Assembly (NCBI GenBank): GCA_947474065.1
Contig: CANJHD010000016.1
Span: forward strand, 1-42,210
Source of the DNA: Planctomycetaceae bacterium
GTDB lineage: Bacteria > Planctomycetota > Phycisphaerae > Phycisphaerales > SM1A02
Direction: 5' to 3'
DNA length: 42,210 nucleotides
Both the position numbers and the translations under genes were made by a program. Of this stretch, positions 30,179 to 38,176 are shown one piece after another (position 1 is the stretch's first letter; each line of letters opens with the position of its first letter). The notes below the pieces were generated by a model. That model was given only the letters and a program-made list of their open reading frames with translations. It was not told the origin of the DNA and made no database searches.

Positions 30179-30206
30179 ACGCCCAACCTGGCCGCACTCG
30201 CCGGAG

Positions 30207-30235
30207 AGGACTGGGCCGCGCTCAGCGGCCGTCCT
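30207..30235. terminator. GC-rich hairpin between convergent genes
   Basis: AGGAC then GGCCGC pairs with GCGGCC then GTCCT around a GCTCA loop, with a two-base bulge on the left arm. No U-tract follows. It probably slows or ends transcription from either side, together with the hairpin at 30287-30302. Confidence 0.55.
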
Positions 30236-30240
30236 CGTAA

Positions 30241-30280
30241 GGCGATTGCGGCCAGTACAAACGCCGGTTTGAAAATCGCC
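30241..30280. repeat. Inverted repeat GGCGATT / AATCGCC
   Basis: GGCGATT (30241-30247) and AATCGCC (30274-30280) are perfect seven-base inverted copies spanning 40 bases. On the minus strand the region gives GATTTTC downstream of the next hairpin, a short T-run that could serve as a terminator tail. Confidence 0.4.
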
Positions 30281-30286
30281 CAACCT

Positions 30287-30302
30287 GGCCGCGCTCAGCG
30301 GC
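30287..30302 (-). terminator. Hairpin directly after the stop of the TPR-YggX gene
   Basis: GGCCGC and GCGGC(C) pair around GCTCA. The 16 bases GGCCGCGCTCAGCGGC also occur at 30214-30229. On the minus strand the hairpin begins at the base after the TAA stop, and a T-run (GATTTTC) follows about 12 bases later. It likely marks the end of the long minus-strand operon. Confidence 0.5.
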
Positions 30303-30935
30303 TTACTTCAGATCCGCGTCCACGCCGAGGTACTCGCGCATGTGCTGCTCGTACGTCTCTTGATCCTTATCACGGCTGAAATCAAGGCGCAGTTCATTGA
30401 TGACCTTGGTCCCCTGCCCAATCCACTGCTTCCAAGTTTCCGCGCTGATGTTCTCGAAGATCCACTGTCCAACCGGACCGCGGAACGGCGGTTCCGCAAG
30501 CTTGTTCCCCGGTCGCCCCGTTCGCTGACAAATGAATGTTCCAGAAGCCTTGAGACGCTCCGCAGCAGCGTCAACTTCAGCGGCAAGCTTCGGAGGCTCG
30601 CGACCGATCGATCGCAGAAGTTCTGCCATTGCGTTACGCGGCATCATGTCGCCCTTGCGCGCTGCAGTTTCGTAGCCACGCGTCAGGACGTCAACCGCGC
30701 GGTCAGCCCAGCCCGCGCCGATCATTGCTTGACCCGCGAGTTGAAATGCCTTGCTCATGTCCGGAGCCAACTCCACGCACCGCTCAAAACTGCGAGCAGC
30801 CTCAGCGTGTCGACCAGAATCAAGGTACGCCTTGCCAAGCGAGAAGTGCGCCATCTCGTTGGTCGGATCGGCTGATGCCATCTTCTCAAACTGGGCGATT
30901 CGGTCAACGGATTGGGGTGCGCCTGCGGTGCTCAT
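30303..30935 (-). CDS. TPR protein fused to a YggX-like Fe(II)-trafficking domain
   Basis: This is a 210-residue protein. Residues about 10-108 form two to three TPRs (NEMAHFSLGKAYLDSGRHAE, DMSKAFQLAGQAMIGAGWAD). Residues about 130-208 match YggX: SGTFICQRTG (Cys136, equivalent to the single N-terminal Cys of YggX), AEPPFRGPVGQWIFENISAE, then WKQWIGQGTKVINELRLD and a C-terminal YLGVD. Free-standing YggX of enteric bacteria (about 90 residues) helps protect Fe-S clusters and may handle labile iron. The TPR half would give it a partner. It is the last gene of the operon; its ATG overlaps the preceding stop as ATGA, so synthesis is coupled to the Bat-like genes. Confidence 0.85.
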   Translation of the reverse strand: MSTAGAPQSVDRIAQFEKMASADPTNEMAHFSLGKAYLDSGRHAEAARSFERCVELAPDMSKAFQLAGQAMIGAGWADRAVDVLTRGYETAARKGDMMPRNAMAELLRSIGREPPKLAAEVDAAAERLKASGTFICQRTGRPGNKLAEPPFRGPVGQWIFENISAETWKQWIGQGTKVINELRLDFSRDKDQETYEQHMREYLGVDADLK

Positions 30936-33031
30936 GAACGGATCATAGGAGCGATAGCGCCAAGCGGTCGCACGGGTTTAGCACCGCGCGCGGGACGAAT
31001 CCAGTTTTTTCTGTGATACGCCCACCACTCAAGAACAAGCAATACAAGTGCGGCGGCTAACGCATAGGGCCAGAGATCGCTCAGCGACCCGCCCTCGCTT
31101 CCTGTACCAAGTACTAACTGGGCACCCACCGAAAGTTGATCGGCCGCCGCAATCCGACCTTCGCCTTCAGCCGTGTTCACCGCGAACATACGCCGCTGTT
31201 CTCCGCGATCATCTGTCCATCGGAACTCGTACGTACCCGAGCGAACGAGTGGGCCATAGGTCACCGATCCCTCGCGCGCCTGCAACGGCCGCGTTGTTCC
31301 GTCAGGAAGCGTGAGCATCGCCTCCTTTACCCCTGCCGCGGTGCGCACCGAAAGCGTTTCGCCAGGATGGTGCTCTTCCTGAACCGCGGCCTGATCGAGC
31401 GCTCCAAGCCACTCCACAGCATTGGCAACGAATGTCACGAAGCCACGCTGAAATGGCCAGTTGGAATCCAGTGGCTCGAAAGTGGTGATGACAGCCGCAA
31501 CCGGACCACGCCGCGCCACAACTACGAGCGGCACATCCGGACCTTCAACGATCGACTCAACATCGGAAGCAGGCGCAATCGCCGTTGCCTTGGCGATAAA
31601 GAGGTCATCAAGGTTGACCGCATGCAACAACGGATGCTCGCTGCGCTGCGAGCGCACCGAGAGCTTCTCCTTGCCTCCATACGGGTTGAGCCCTTCAATT
31701 CCCGCAGGAACGCCGAGCACTAAATAGCGGCCAGGCGGCAACTGCGCGGGAAGCGCAGCGGGCGTAGCGACGACTACGTCAAACTCATCGCTCTTCACCC
31801 CGCGCGTTGCAAACTCCGCGGCGCTGAGAAACTCAACTTTTTCTGCAGGAATTGCCGTCACCACATTCTTCGTGGCGAAATCGATCGCGCCGACAACCGC
31901 AATGCGCAAGCGCCGCGGCGCGCTCACTGCAATGGACGCGCGATTGTCAGCGATCATCGAATCCGCACGCACTAATGAAACTGAAATCACTCCCGCGCGC
32001 GGCTGAATGATCGGCGGGAATGTCACGCGTTCGTAGCCTGGTTTATAGGGAGCCGACGCAGACCCGGCAGCCGTTGCGCTCACTGATGCGCCGCCCGTTC
32101 CCGCGAGGCTGTTACTCGCAGCGGGCACTTTCACCGGCTTCGGCGTCACTGATCGACGCACTCCGTCGATCGCCAATTCAAGGTCTGTCTCAATTGCCTC
32201 CGGACCGTCGTTGCGCACGGTGACAAACACCTGAATCACGCCGGGTTCCGTGGCGCTTCGCTCAGCGGCAATTCCTTCGATGCCAACATTCGCCCCGTCA
32301 GCACGACCGCACACGTGATAGGAAACCGTTTCTCCAGGACGAATCGCCTCCGCTGCAAGATCCGCGATCCGCCCATCGGACCACAGTTCAAGCGAAGCCC
32401 CCTCACTCGGCGTGGCCCCCTGAGTCTCCGGGTTTACCACGGTCGCAAATGCACGAGCGAGTGACAGTGCATCACCGATTCGACTTCCTCCATCAGTCTG
32501 CTCAATGCGATCGACGGCGCGCTTCAAATCGCCGCTTGAACGCGTGAACGGCTGCATGATCTTGGCGGTGTCGGAAAAACTTATGACCATCGTCTCGCCA
32601 GGAATAGTCGAGAACAACCCGCCTGCGAACAATTGGTCGATGCGTTCCTTCGCTTGCGTCTTCGCAATCGCAAGGCGAGACTTCTGGCCGTCGAGGTCGG
32701 TTGCCGACATCGATGCCGACGCGTCAATGATGATGACCGATCGTCCACTCGATGACAGCCCAAGATCCATGCGCGGCTGCATCAGAGCAAATGCAACGAA
32801 CGCAAGAAGTCCAAGTTGCAAGAAGAGCAACACGCTCGGACGCAAGCGCTGAAACGGCGTGTTTGCTCGCACATCTTCCACGCTGCGTTTCCAAAGCAAT
32901 GTGCTGGGAACCGCCGTCGCTCGGCGCCGCAACTTGAGAAAGTACAGAGCCACCAGCAGCGGCACCAACACGGCGGCCACGGCAGCACCCATCAATGGCG
33001 TCATCCAGACAATGGCGAGCATTGCACTCAT
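30932..33031 (-). CDS. BatA-like membrane protein with VWA domain
   Basis: This 699-residue protein has two N-terminal membrane helices (about 10-32 and 66-85) framing the BatA motif LYFLKLRRRATAVPSTLLWK. A VWA domain with MIDAS DASASMSATD (Asp103) follows. The middle is beta-rich (about 270-620). A C-terminal helix (LWPYALAAALVLLVLEWWAY) precedes a short basic tail. This is the aerotolerance-operon layout in which MoxR, a DUF58 protein and VWA proteins work together, possibly as a chaperone for envelope complexes. The substrate is unknown. Its ATG overlaps the DUF58 stop and its own stop overlaps the TPR-YggX start. Confidence 0.85.
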   Translation of the reverse strand: MSAMLAIVWMTPLMGAAVAAVLVPLLVALYFLKLRRRATAVPSTLLWKRSVEDVRANTPFQRLRPSVLLFLQLGLLAFVAFALMQPRMDLGLSSSGRSVIIIDASASMSATDLDGQKSRLAIAKTQAKERIDQLFAGGLFSTIPGETMVISFSDTAKIMQPFTRSSGDLKRAVDRIEQTDGGSRIGDALSLARAFATVVNPETQGATPSEGASLELWSDGRIADLAAEAIRPGETVSYHVCGRADGANVGIEGIAAERSATEPGVIQVFVTVRNDGPEAIETDLELAIDGVRRSVTPKPVKVPAASNSLAGTGGASVSATAAGSASAPYKPGYERVTFPPIIQPRAGVISVSLVRADSMIADNRASIAVSAPRRLRIAVVGAIDFATKNVVTAIPAEKVEFLSAAEFATRGVKSDEFDVVVATPAALPAQLPPGRYLVLGVPAGIEGLNPYGGKEKLSVRSQRSEHPLLHAVNLDDLFIAKATAIAPASDVESIVEGPDVPLVVVARRGPVAAVITTFEPLDSNWPFQRGFVTFVANAVEWLGALDQAAVQEEHHPGETLSVRTAAGVKEAMLTLPDGTTRPLQAREGSVTYGPLVRSGTYEFRWTDDRGEQRRMFAVNTAEGEGRIAAADQLSVGAQLVLGTGSEGGSLSDLWPYALAAALVLLVLEWWAYHRKNWIRPARGAKPVRPLGAIAPMIRS

Positions 33032-33966
33032 CGCACGAGTCCTCGCTGGCGCAGGTATTCCAAGAGAAGCGCGTCGATTTCGGTGGAAGTGTCAACCACC
33101 ATATGAATAATGGAGCGCCGAATTGCAAAGTCGCGCAGTCCCGCGCACCACGCACCGAGATTCGCCCGATACTGTTCAACCAATCCGGGGCTTGCGGTGA
33201 CTTCGGCTTCGTCGCGGTCTTCCGCGTCAGTCAAACGCCAATCGCCAACAAGCCCGTGTGCGCCGGGATCAATTTCCTGCGGCGCAAGCGTCTGCATGCA
33301 CCAAAGGTCATAGCCGCGCCCTGCTACATAGCGAAGGCCTTTTTCGTAACCCTCTTTGATCAAGAAGTCACTAACAACCACCATCACCCCGCGTCCCTGC
33401 CGAGCGAGGGCGAGTGCCTTCATTGATTCCTCAAATGATCCGGTACCGCCGGACTTGAGATTCAAGATCCACTTGCCCATCTCTGAAGTCTTGCGACGCC
33501 CACGCAGATTGGAAATCTTCTGCATGCCGCCCTCGCCGCCAAACGCCGCGATCGTCACGCGATTGTGATTGACAAGGCCGATGTAGCCAAGCGCCATTGC
33601 CAATCGCTGGGCAAATACCATCTTGTTTGGGTCACCCCAATCCATTGATGCGCTTGTGTCAATCGCAATAACGAGCGAGAGATCCTCCTCTTCAAGGAAG
33701 ATCTTGAGGAAGAGCCGATCAAGGCGTCCAAAGATGTTCCAGTCGATGAAGCGTAAATCGTCGCCGTGCACATAGGGGCGGAAGTCAGCGAATTCAACGC
33801 TCTGACCGCGGCGCTTGGAGCGGCGCTCGCCCTGAATCTTGCCAGTGAATATCTTGCGACTCACCACATCAAGTTGCCCAATGCGCGCCATCAATGCTGC
33901 ATCAATGAGATCATCGACGCGCTCGAGACGCTTGCGATTCGGTTGTCCTTGAAAGAACAAGCTCAT
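33028..33966 (-). CDS. DUF58 protein (VWA-like partner of MoxR)
   Basis: This 312-residue protein has no membrane helix. The N-terminus (LERVDDLIDAALMARIGQLD) leads to the DUF58 signature DFRPYVHGDDLRFIDWN (about 61-77), then a VWA-type MIDAS DTSASMDWG (103-111) and GTGSFEESMKALALARQGRG then VMVVVSDF. These proteins are encoded next to MoxR ATPases almost everywhere and are thought to be clients or adaptors. Overlaps of four bases with both neighbours indicate coupled expression. Confidence 0.92.
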   Translation of the reverse strand: MSLFFQGQPNRKRLERVDDLIDAALMARIGQLDVVSRKIFTGKIQGERRSKRRGQSVEFADFRPYVHGDDLRFIDWNIFGRLDRLFLKIFLEEEDLSLVIAIDTSASMDWGDPNKMVFAQRLAMALGYIGLVNHNRVTIAAFGGEGGMQKISNLRGRRKTSEMGKWILNLKSGGTGSFEESMKALALARQGRGVMVVVSDFLIKEGYEKGLRYVAGRGYDLWCMQTLAPQEIDPGAHGLVGDWRLTDAEDRDEAEVTASPGLVEQYRANLGAWCAGLRDFAIRRSIIHMVVDTSTEIDALLLEYLRQRGLVR

Positions 33967-35039
33967 TGCGCGTCCTCCGGAACCTGACGCTTCAAGCGAG
34001 TAATGATCCCACTCACAATGCGGTCGGAGTCCAGCCCATCAGCCTCCGCCTCGAAACTTGGGGCGATGCGATGCCGCAAAGCACTTGCTGCCACTGCATG
34101 CACATCGGCAATCGACACATGAAATCGACCATCAAGAAGTGCGCGTACCTTGGCAGTTGTCACGATGGCCTGCGCAGCACGCGGACTCGCGCCCACCGAA
34201 ATCTCGCGGGCTGCATTGACGTCTGCGTACTCCCCACCCGGATGCGTCGCCAGGACCAATCGAATCACATAGTCCTGTACCGGATCGGCAATCACAATGC
34301 GGCGCGCCAATCGCTGCGCCTGCAGAATGCGCTCTGCGTCAAGAATCGGCGTCACCGGCAATTCCGACGTTGTGGTGGTTCGACGCAAGATCTCTTGCAA
34401 GTCAGCGCGTTCCACTGATGGAACGGCGATTTTCAGTAGGAATCGATCGAGCTGCGCTTCCGGCAGCGGGTACGTGCCTTCTTGCTCAATTGGATTCTGA
34501 GTGGCAAGCACAAGAAACGGAGCGCGCAGCCGATGCGTCTCGCCGCCCACCGTGACTGATCGTTCCTGCATTGCTTCGAGCAACGCGGACTGACTCTTGG
34601 GGCTTGCGCGGTTCACTTCATCAGCAAGCAGAATCTGTGTGAAGATCGGCCCCGGTCGAAACTGCATCACGCGATGCCCCGCATCATCGTCCATGAGAAT
34701 CTGCGTGCCAACAATGTCCGCTGGCATCAAATCCGGAGTGAACTGGATGCGGCTGAATTCAAGGTGCAGCGCATCGCCGAGCGTGCGAACCAAGAGTGTC
34801 TTACCGAGACCGGGAACGCCTTCAAGCAACACATGGCCACCAGCAAAGAGTGCCCACAGCGTTTGATCGACGACTGACTGCTGCCCCACCACGCGCTTTC
34901 CAATTGCTTCCCGCAGTCGCAGAGCAACCGAGCGAAACGATGCACAGCGCTCGCGGGCGATGTCCTCGTTCTCAATGCCCGCGTCGAATGCGGGCAGTCG
35001 CGCGATATCGCCAGGAAGTTGCGGCGAAGTAACACTCAT
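33963..35039 (-). CDS. MoxR-family AAA+ ATPase
   Basis: This 358-residue protein has Walker A EGVPGLGKTLL (Lys80), Walker B ILLADEVNRASPK (Asp140, Glu141), the sensor-1 region LATQNPIEQEGTYPLPEAQL and the arginine-finger stretch DRFLLKI. The lid domain follows (about 230-340). MoxR ATPases act with VWA and DUF58 proteins to assemble or activate cofactor- or metal-containing complexes, as in methanol dehydrogenase maturation. All catalytic motifs are intact. The ATG overlaps the upstream stop. Confidence 0.94.
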   Translation of the reverse strand: MSVTSPQLPGDIARLPAFDAGIENEDIARERCASFRSVALRLREAIGKRVVGQQSVVDQTLWALFAGGHVLLEGVPGLGKTLLVRTLGDALHLEFSRIQFTPDLMPADIVGTQILMDDDAGHRVMQFRPGPIFTQILLADEVNRASPKSQSALLEAMQERSVTVGGETHRLRAPFLVLATQNPIEQEGTYPLPEAQLDRFLLKIAVPSVERADLQEILRRTTTTSELPVTPILDAERILQAQRLARRIVIADPVQDYVIRLVLATHPGGEYADVNAAREISVGASPRAAQAIVTTAKVRALLDGRFHVSIADVHAVAASALRHRIAPSFEAEADGLDSDRIVSGIITRLKRQVPEDAQ

Positions 35040-38000
35040 GTTCCGCCACCACCTTGGTCACCGGCACCACCGCCGCCGTTTCCTGTGCCGCTCGTGCCGC
35101 CATTTCGATCGCCTTCAGCCTGATCTTGCGCACGACGGCGCGCAGCACGCAACCGCGCGAGCGGATCGCCTTGATCTTGATCTACCGCCGAGTCCAGTGC
35201 CGTGGGCTTCGCCGTCGCACCGGGTCGGGCTCGGTCTGAATCACCTGCTGCAAGGTCGCGCGCGTCCACTTTCGGCGCATCCGAGCCCGCTTCAAAGCGC
35301 GTTGCGGCAGGCGCGCCACCTGCATTCGCCGTGCCGGACGCTCCACCCGCAGCGCCACCCCGGCCTGTATTCGTTCGGTCAACTCCCGCACCTTCGCGCG
35401 CTCGGCGCAGTGCGTCGACGCCACCGGTGCCCACGCTTGCCGCGCCGCCCGTCACCCGCGCTGCAAGCTCCTGCGCGTCGCGGCGGTCAAAGGCAATGCG
35501 CCGCCACGCAACGTCGAGCAAGATCAACACCGCTGCCAGAATTGCTGCTAACTGCCACAGCGCGCGCGCGGTGCGTGATGAACCTAAGTCGGAGCGATCA
35601 AACAACTCCCATGTCTTTGCATCCGCAAGACGCAAGACGCGCCCGCCGGTGCGCTCCGCGATTGTTCGCAACAATGCTGCGTTGTCACGGATTGCGCGGT
35701 ATTCCGCTGGATAGGGAACGCTGATTGCGGCCTGAACGCTGCCAGCCCGCGCGGCAGCATCGCCGGAACCCGCACGCGCGAATGCAACGTTGGCCAAGTA
35801 AGCGCCCGCCTGTTGCGCGTCAAACTCACCAGTGAATCGTCCCGGACCAACCTGGCGGAGTGGCAACTCCATCACTCGACCATCCGGAGTCACAAGCCGC
35901 GCCTCCGCTCGAGTCTCGGCCGCGAATCCGCTCTGCGCTTGTTCGCGCGTCTCAACCTCAATGAACGCGCGGTCGCCATCAATCCGCGTTGCGATACTGA
36001 CATCTTGCGGCATCGCGGGACGCATCACCCAACGCATCGATTGCTCCCAGAAAGCACCGAAGCGCGCCCACTTACTCCACGCAGAACCCCAGCGGCCGCT
36101 CACGTCGCTTGCAAATGCAATGCTGCGCCCGAGACCGTAATTCCAGTTGGAATAGAAGGGATCGGTGCCGTCCTTGTTCTTAACGACTACCGGCACCTGC
36201 GCCAATCCTTCGCGCGGAACGGTGAGTACATAGCCACGCACGGGCGGCAGCGAATCAAATCCCGCGAGCGGACCAGAAACCCCCGGCGCCACTTGAGGCT
36301 GGAAGTCGCCCTCAACAATTAAGGAGCGAGATACCACCGTCGCCTCCTGAATAAATATCTGTGGCAACTTCCGCGGGTTCTCTACGCGATAGAAACGCCC
36401 ACCGGTCTTCGTTGCAATCGCCTGCATCTTTCGATGATCTTCAGGACCGCCATGACCAAGGCTCGCACTGCCGCTACCAGCAAGAAGAACGGTGGTGATA
36501 GTGATCTTCGCTGCTTTGAATTCATTGAGAAGTTCCGGAGGCGGCGCACCCGGATCGCCATCAGAAATAACGATGACATGCTTCTGCCCGGCACGGACTT
36601 TCACCATGTCATCCAAGATCATTTCTAGCGGAGTGGTGAAACTGGGCATGTCCCCCACCACCATCTTCTTCGCCGCATCCTTCGCTCGCCCTTTGTCGCC
36701 GATGATCTGCAGAGGAAATCCCCAGCCGTAACCGTCCTTGGTCGCCGCTCCACCACCATAGCCAGCGCCACCAAGAGAGATCAGACCCGCGTAATCCTGA
36801 CTTGAAAGTGCGTCAATTGCTGAATTAGCAACCTGCACCCCCCAGTAGTTTCCTTCGGGCATTTCGCAACTGTGAAGAAGCATGGCAAGCGCGCCGCGCA
36901 AGATTTGTCGCGTCTGTGGCGGATCAAGCTTCACTGGAAGAGTCTTCTCAGTTTCCGACCCAAGCCAACCGCCGGCACCGAAACTTTCCGGGCCGCCCAT
37001 CATCACCAATCCACCGCCGAGGTCATGAACATAGGAATGCAAGCCACGATCAAATTCATTGTCGAACGACCACCGCGGAAGATTTGCAATGATGACCGCG
37101 TCAAATCCGGCTAGGAACGCCAACCCGCGCCCCATCGCGTTTTCCGGCTGAATGCGTTCAACTTCGATCTTACCCTCGCGCAGCGCTGTTGCCAATGCGT
37201 CGCACTCCGCACCGCCGCCCGGCTCAATGATCAGAACGCGTCCAGTGCCACCAACAAACACCACCGCTGCACCTGTGTTGTTCTGCTGAACGGAATCCAT
37301 CGCTGGATCCGTTGGCTCAAATACCGCGCGGAATCGCTGCGCACCAGTGCCGTCCGCAACAACAGGAAGCGTCACCAGATTGGCACCGGGCTGCAGATCC
37401 ACTGCGTATCCGAGACTGTCGCTCGCAGGATCAAGATCGATCGGTTCGTCGTTCTGCCACAGCAAAATACGTCCAGTTGCTGGGCGCTGGCTTCGAATAG
37501 AGATTCGCAGATCAATTGATTGACCCTCGCGGGCTCGGGTCGGCGCGCGCAGTGACTCAATGAGCACTTCACTGGTGTGCTGGTACTCAAGCGGCACAAC
37601 ATCAATCGGAACGCCCGCCGCTTTGGCGAGCGCAGCGGCGTCTTCCAAACTTCCCGCGGTCTGATTGCCATCAGAAAGAAGCAGAATGCGCGCGGTGGTA
37701 TCACCGGGCTGAGTGGCAAGCGCCATGCGGACTCCAGCCGCTAAGTCCGTTGCCTGCATGTCGCCGACATGGCCAGTGAGAGTGATCTCGCCAGCATTCG
37801 CGGGCATTGCCGCAATCACTGCGTCGCGTGCAACGGTAATGGCACCGACGCGATCTTCAGAACGCTCTTTACGACCAACCGCATCGCGAACCGCTTTCTC
37901 AGCTTGCGTGCGCAGCGCCAGCGGCACGCTGTCGCTGGAGTCCGCCACCACGAGCACGCTCATGGCGTCCGTCTCGCGCACGATGCTCGGGCGCGCAACG

Positions 38001-38158
38001 GCAAAGGTCAAGAAGAGCAGCACCAAGATGCGCAGCGCCAAACCGCCCCACGACTTCCATCGCCCAAGCACCGGAACGCTGCGCCAAGACATCCACCAGA
38101 ACGGCAAAGCGAGCGCCAAGATCGCTAATGCCAAGGGATGTTCGAAGGTCACATTCAT
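35036..38158 (-). CDS. Large VWA / glutamine-amidotransferase-like membrane protein
   Basis: This 1040-residue protein has two N-terminal membrane helices (about 8-25 and 38-55) and a VWA-like domain with MIDAS DSSDS (Asp73, Ser75, Ser77). A class-I-glutamine-amidotransferase-like domain follows (VLIIEPGGGAECD, SYVHDLGGGLVMMGGPESFG). VIVISDGDPGAPPPEL is part of a second VWA-like stretch. A C-terminal helix (ALWQLAAILAAVLILLDVAW) precedes a tail of about 145 residues. That tail is Gly/Ala/Asp/Arg-rich, ending in Gly-rich repeats, and may be disordered. No Cys nucleophile is evident in the amidotransferase-like part, so it is probably structural. The layout matches a family coded next to MoxR in planctomycetes. 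Its start lies 18 bases after the permease-NHL gene. Confidence 0.85.
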   Translation of the reverse strand: MNVTFEHPLALAILALALPFWWMSWRSVPVLGRWKSWGGLALRILVLLFLTFAVARPSIVRETDAMSVLVVADSSDSVPLALRTQAEKAVRDAVGRKERSEDRVGAITVARDAVIAAMPANAGEITLTGHVGDMQATDLAAGVRMALATQPGDTTARILLLSDGNQTAGSLEDAAALAKAAGVPIDVVPLEYQHTSEVLIESLRAPTRAREGQSIDLRISIRSQRPATGRILLWQNDEPIDLDPASDSLGYAVDLQPGANLVTLPVVADGTGAQRFRAVFEPTDPAMDSVQQNNTGAAVVFVGGTGRVLIIEPGGGAECDALATALREGKIEVERIQPENAMGRGLAFLAGFDAVIIANLPRWSFDNEFDRGLHSYVHDLGGGLVMMGGPESFGAGGWLGSETEKTLPVKLDPPQTRQILRGALAMLLHSCEMPEGNYWGVQVANSAIDALSSQDYAGLISLGGAGYGGGAATKDGYGWGFPLQIIGDKGRAKDAAKKMVVGDMPSFTTPLEMILDDMVKVRAGQKHVIVISDGDPGAPPPELLNEFKAAKITITTVLLAGSGSASLGHGGPEDHRKMQAIATKTGGRFYRVENPRKLPQIFIQEATVVSRSLIVEGDFQPQVAPGVSGPLAGFDSLPPVRGYVLTVPREGLAQVPVVVKNKDGTDPFYSNWNYGLGRSIAFASDVSGRWGSAWSKWARFGAFWEQSMRWVMRPAMPQDVSIATRIDGDRAFIEVETREQAQSGFAAETRAEARLVTPDGRVMELPLRQVGPGRFTGEFDAQQAGAYLANVAFARAGSGDAAARAGSVQAAISVPYPAEYRAIRDNAALLRTIAERTGGRVLRLADAKTWELFDRSDLGSSRTARALWQLAAILAAVLILLDVAWRRIAFDRRDAQELAARVTGGAASVGTGGVDALRRAREGAGVDRTNTGRGGAAGGASGTANAGGAPAATRFEAGSDAPKVDARDLAAGDSDRARPGATAKPTALDSAVDQDQGDPLARLRAARRRAQDQAEGDRNGGTSGTGNGGGGAGDQGGGGT

Positions 38159-38176
38159 GAATGCTCGTGCTCCACG

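Noticed and set aside
30142-30302. tRNA or small structured RNA gene in the hairpin-rich interval
   Set aside because: No cloverleaf arrangement or CCA-like end can be drawn. The hairpins are better read as terminators or repeats.
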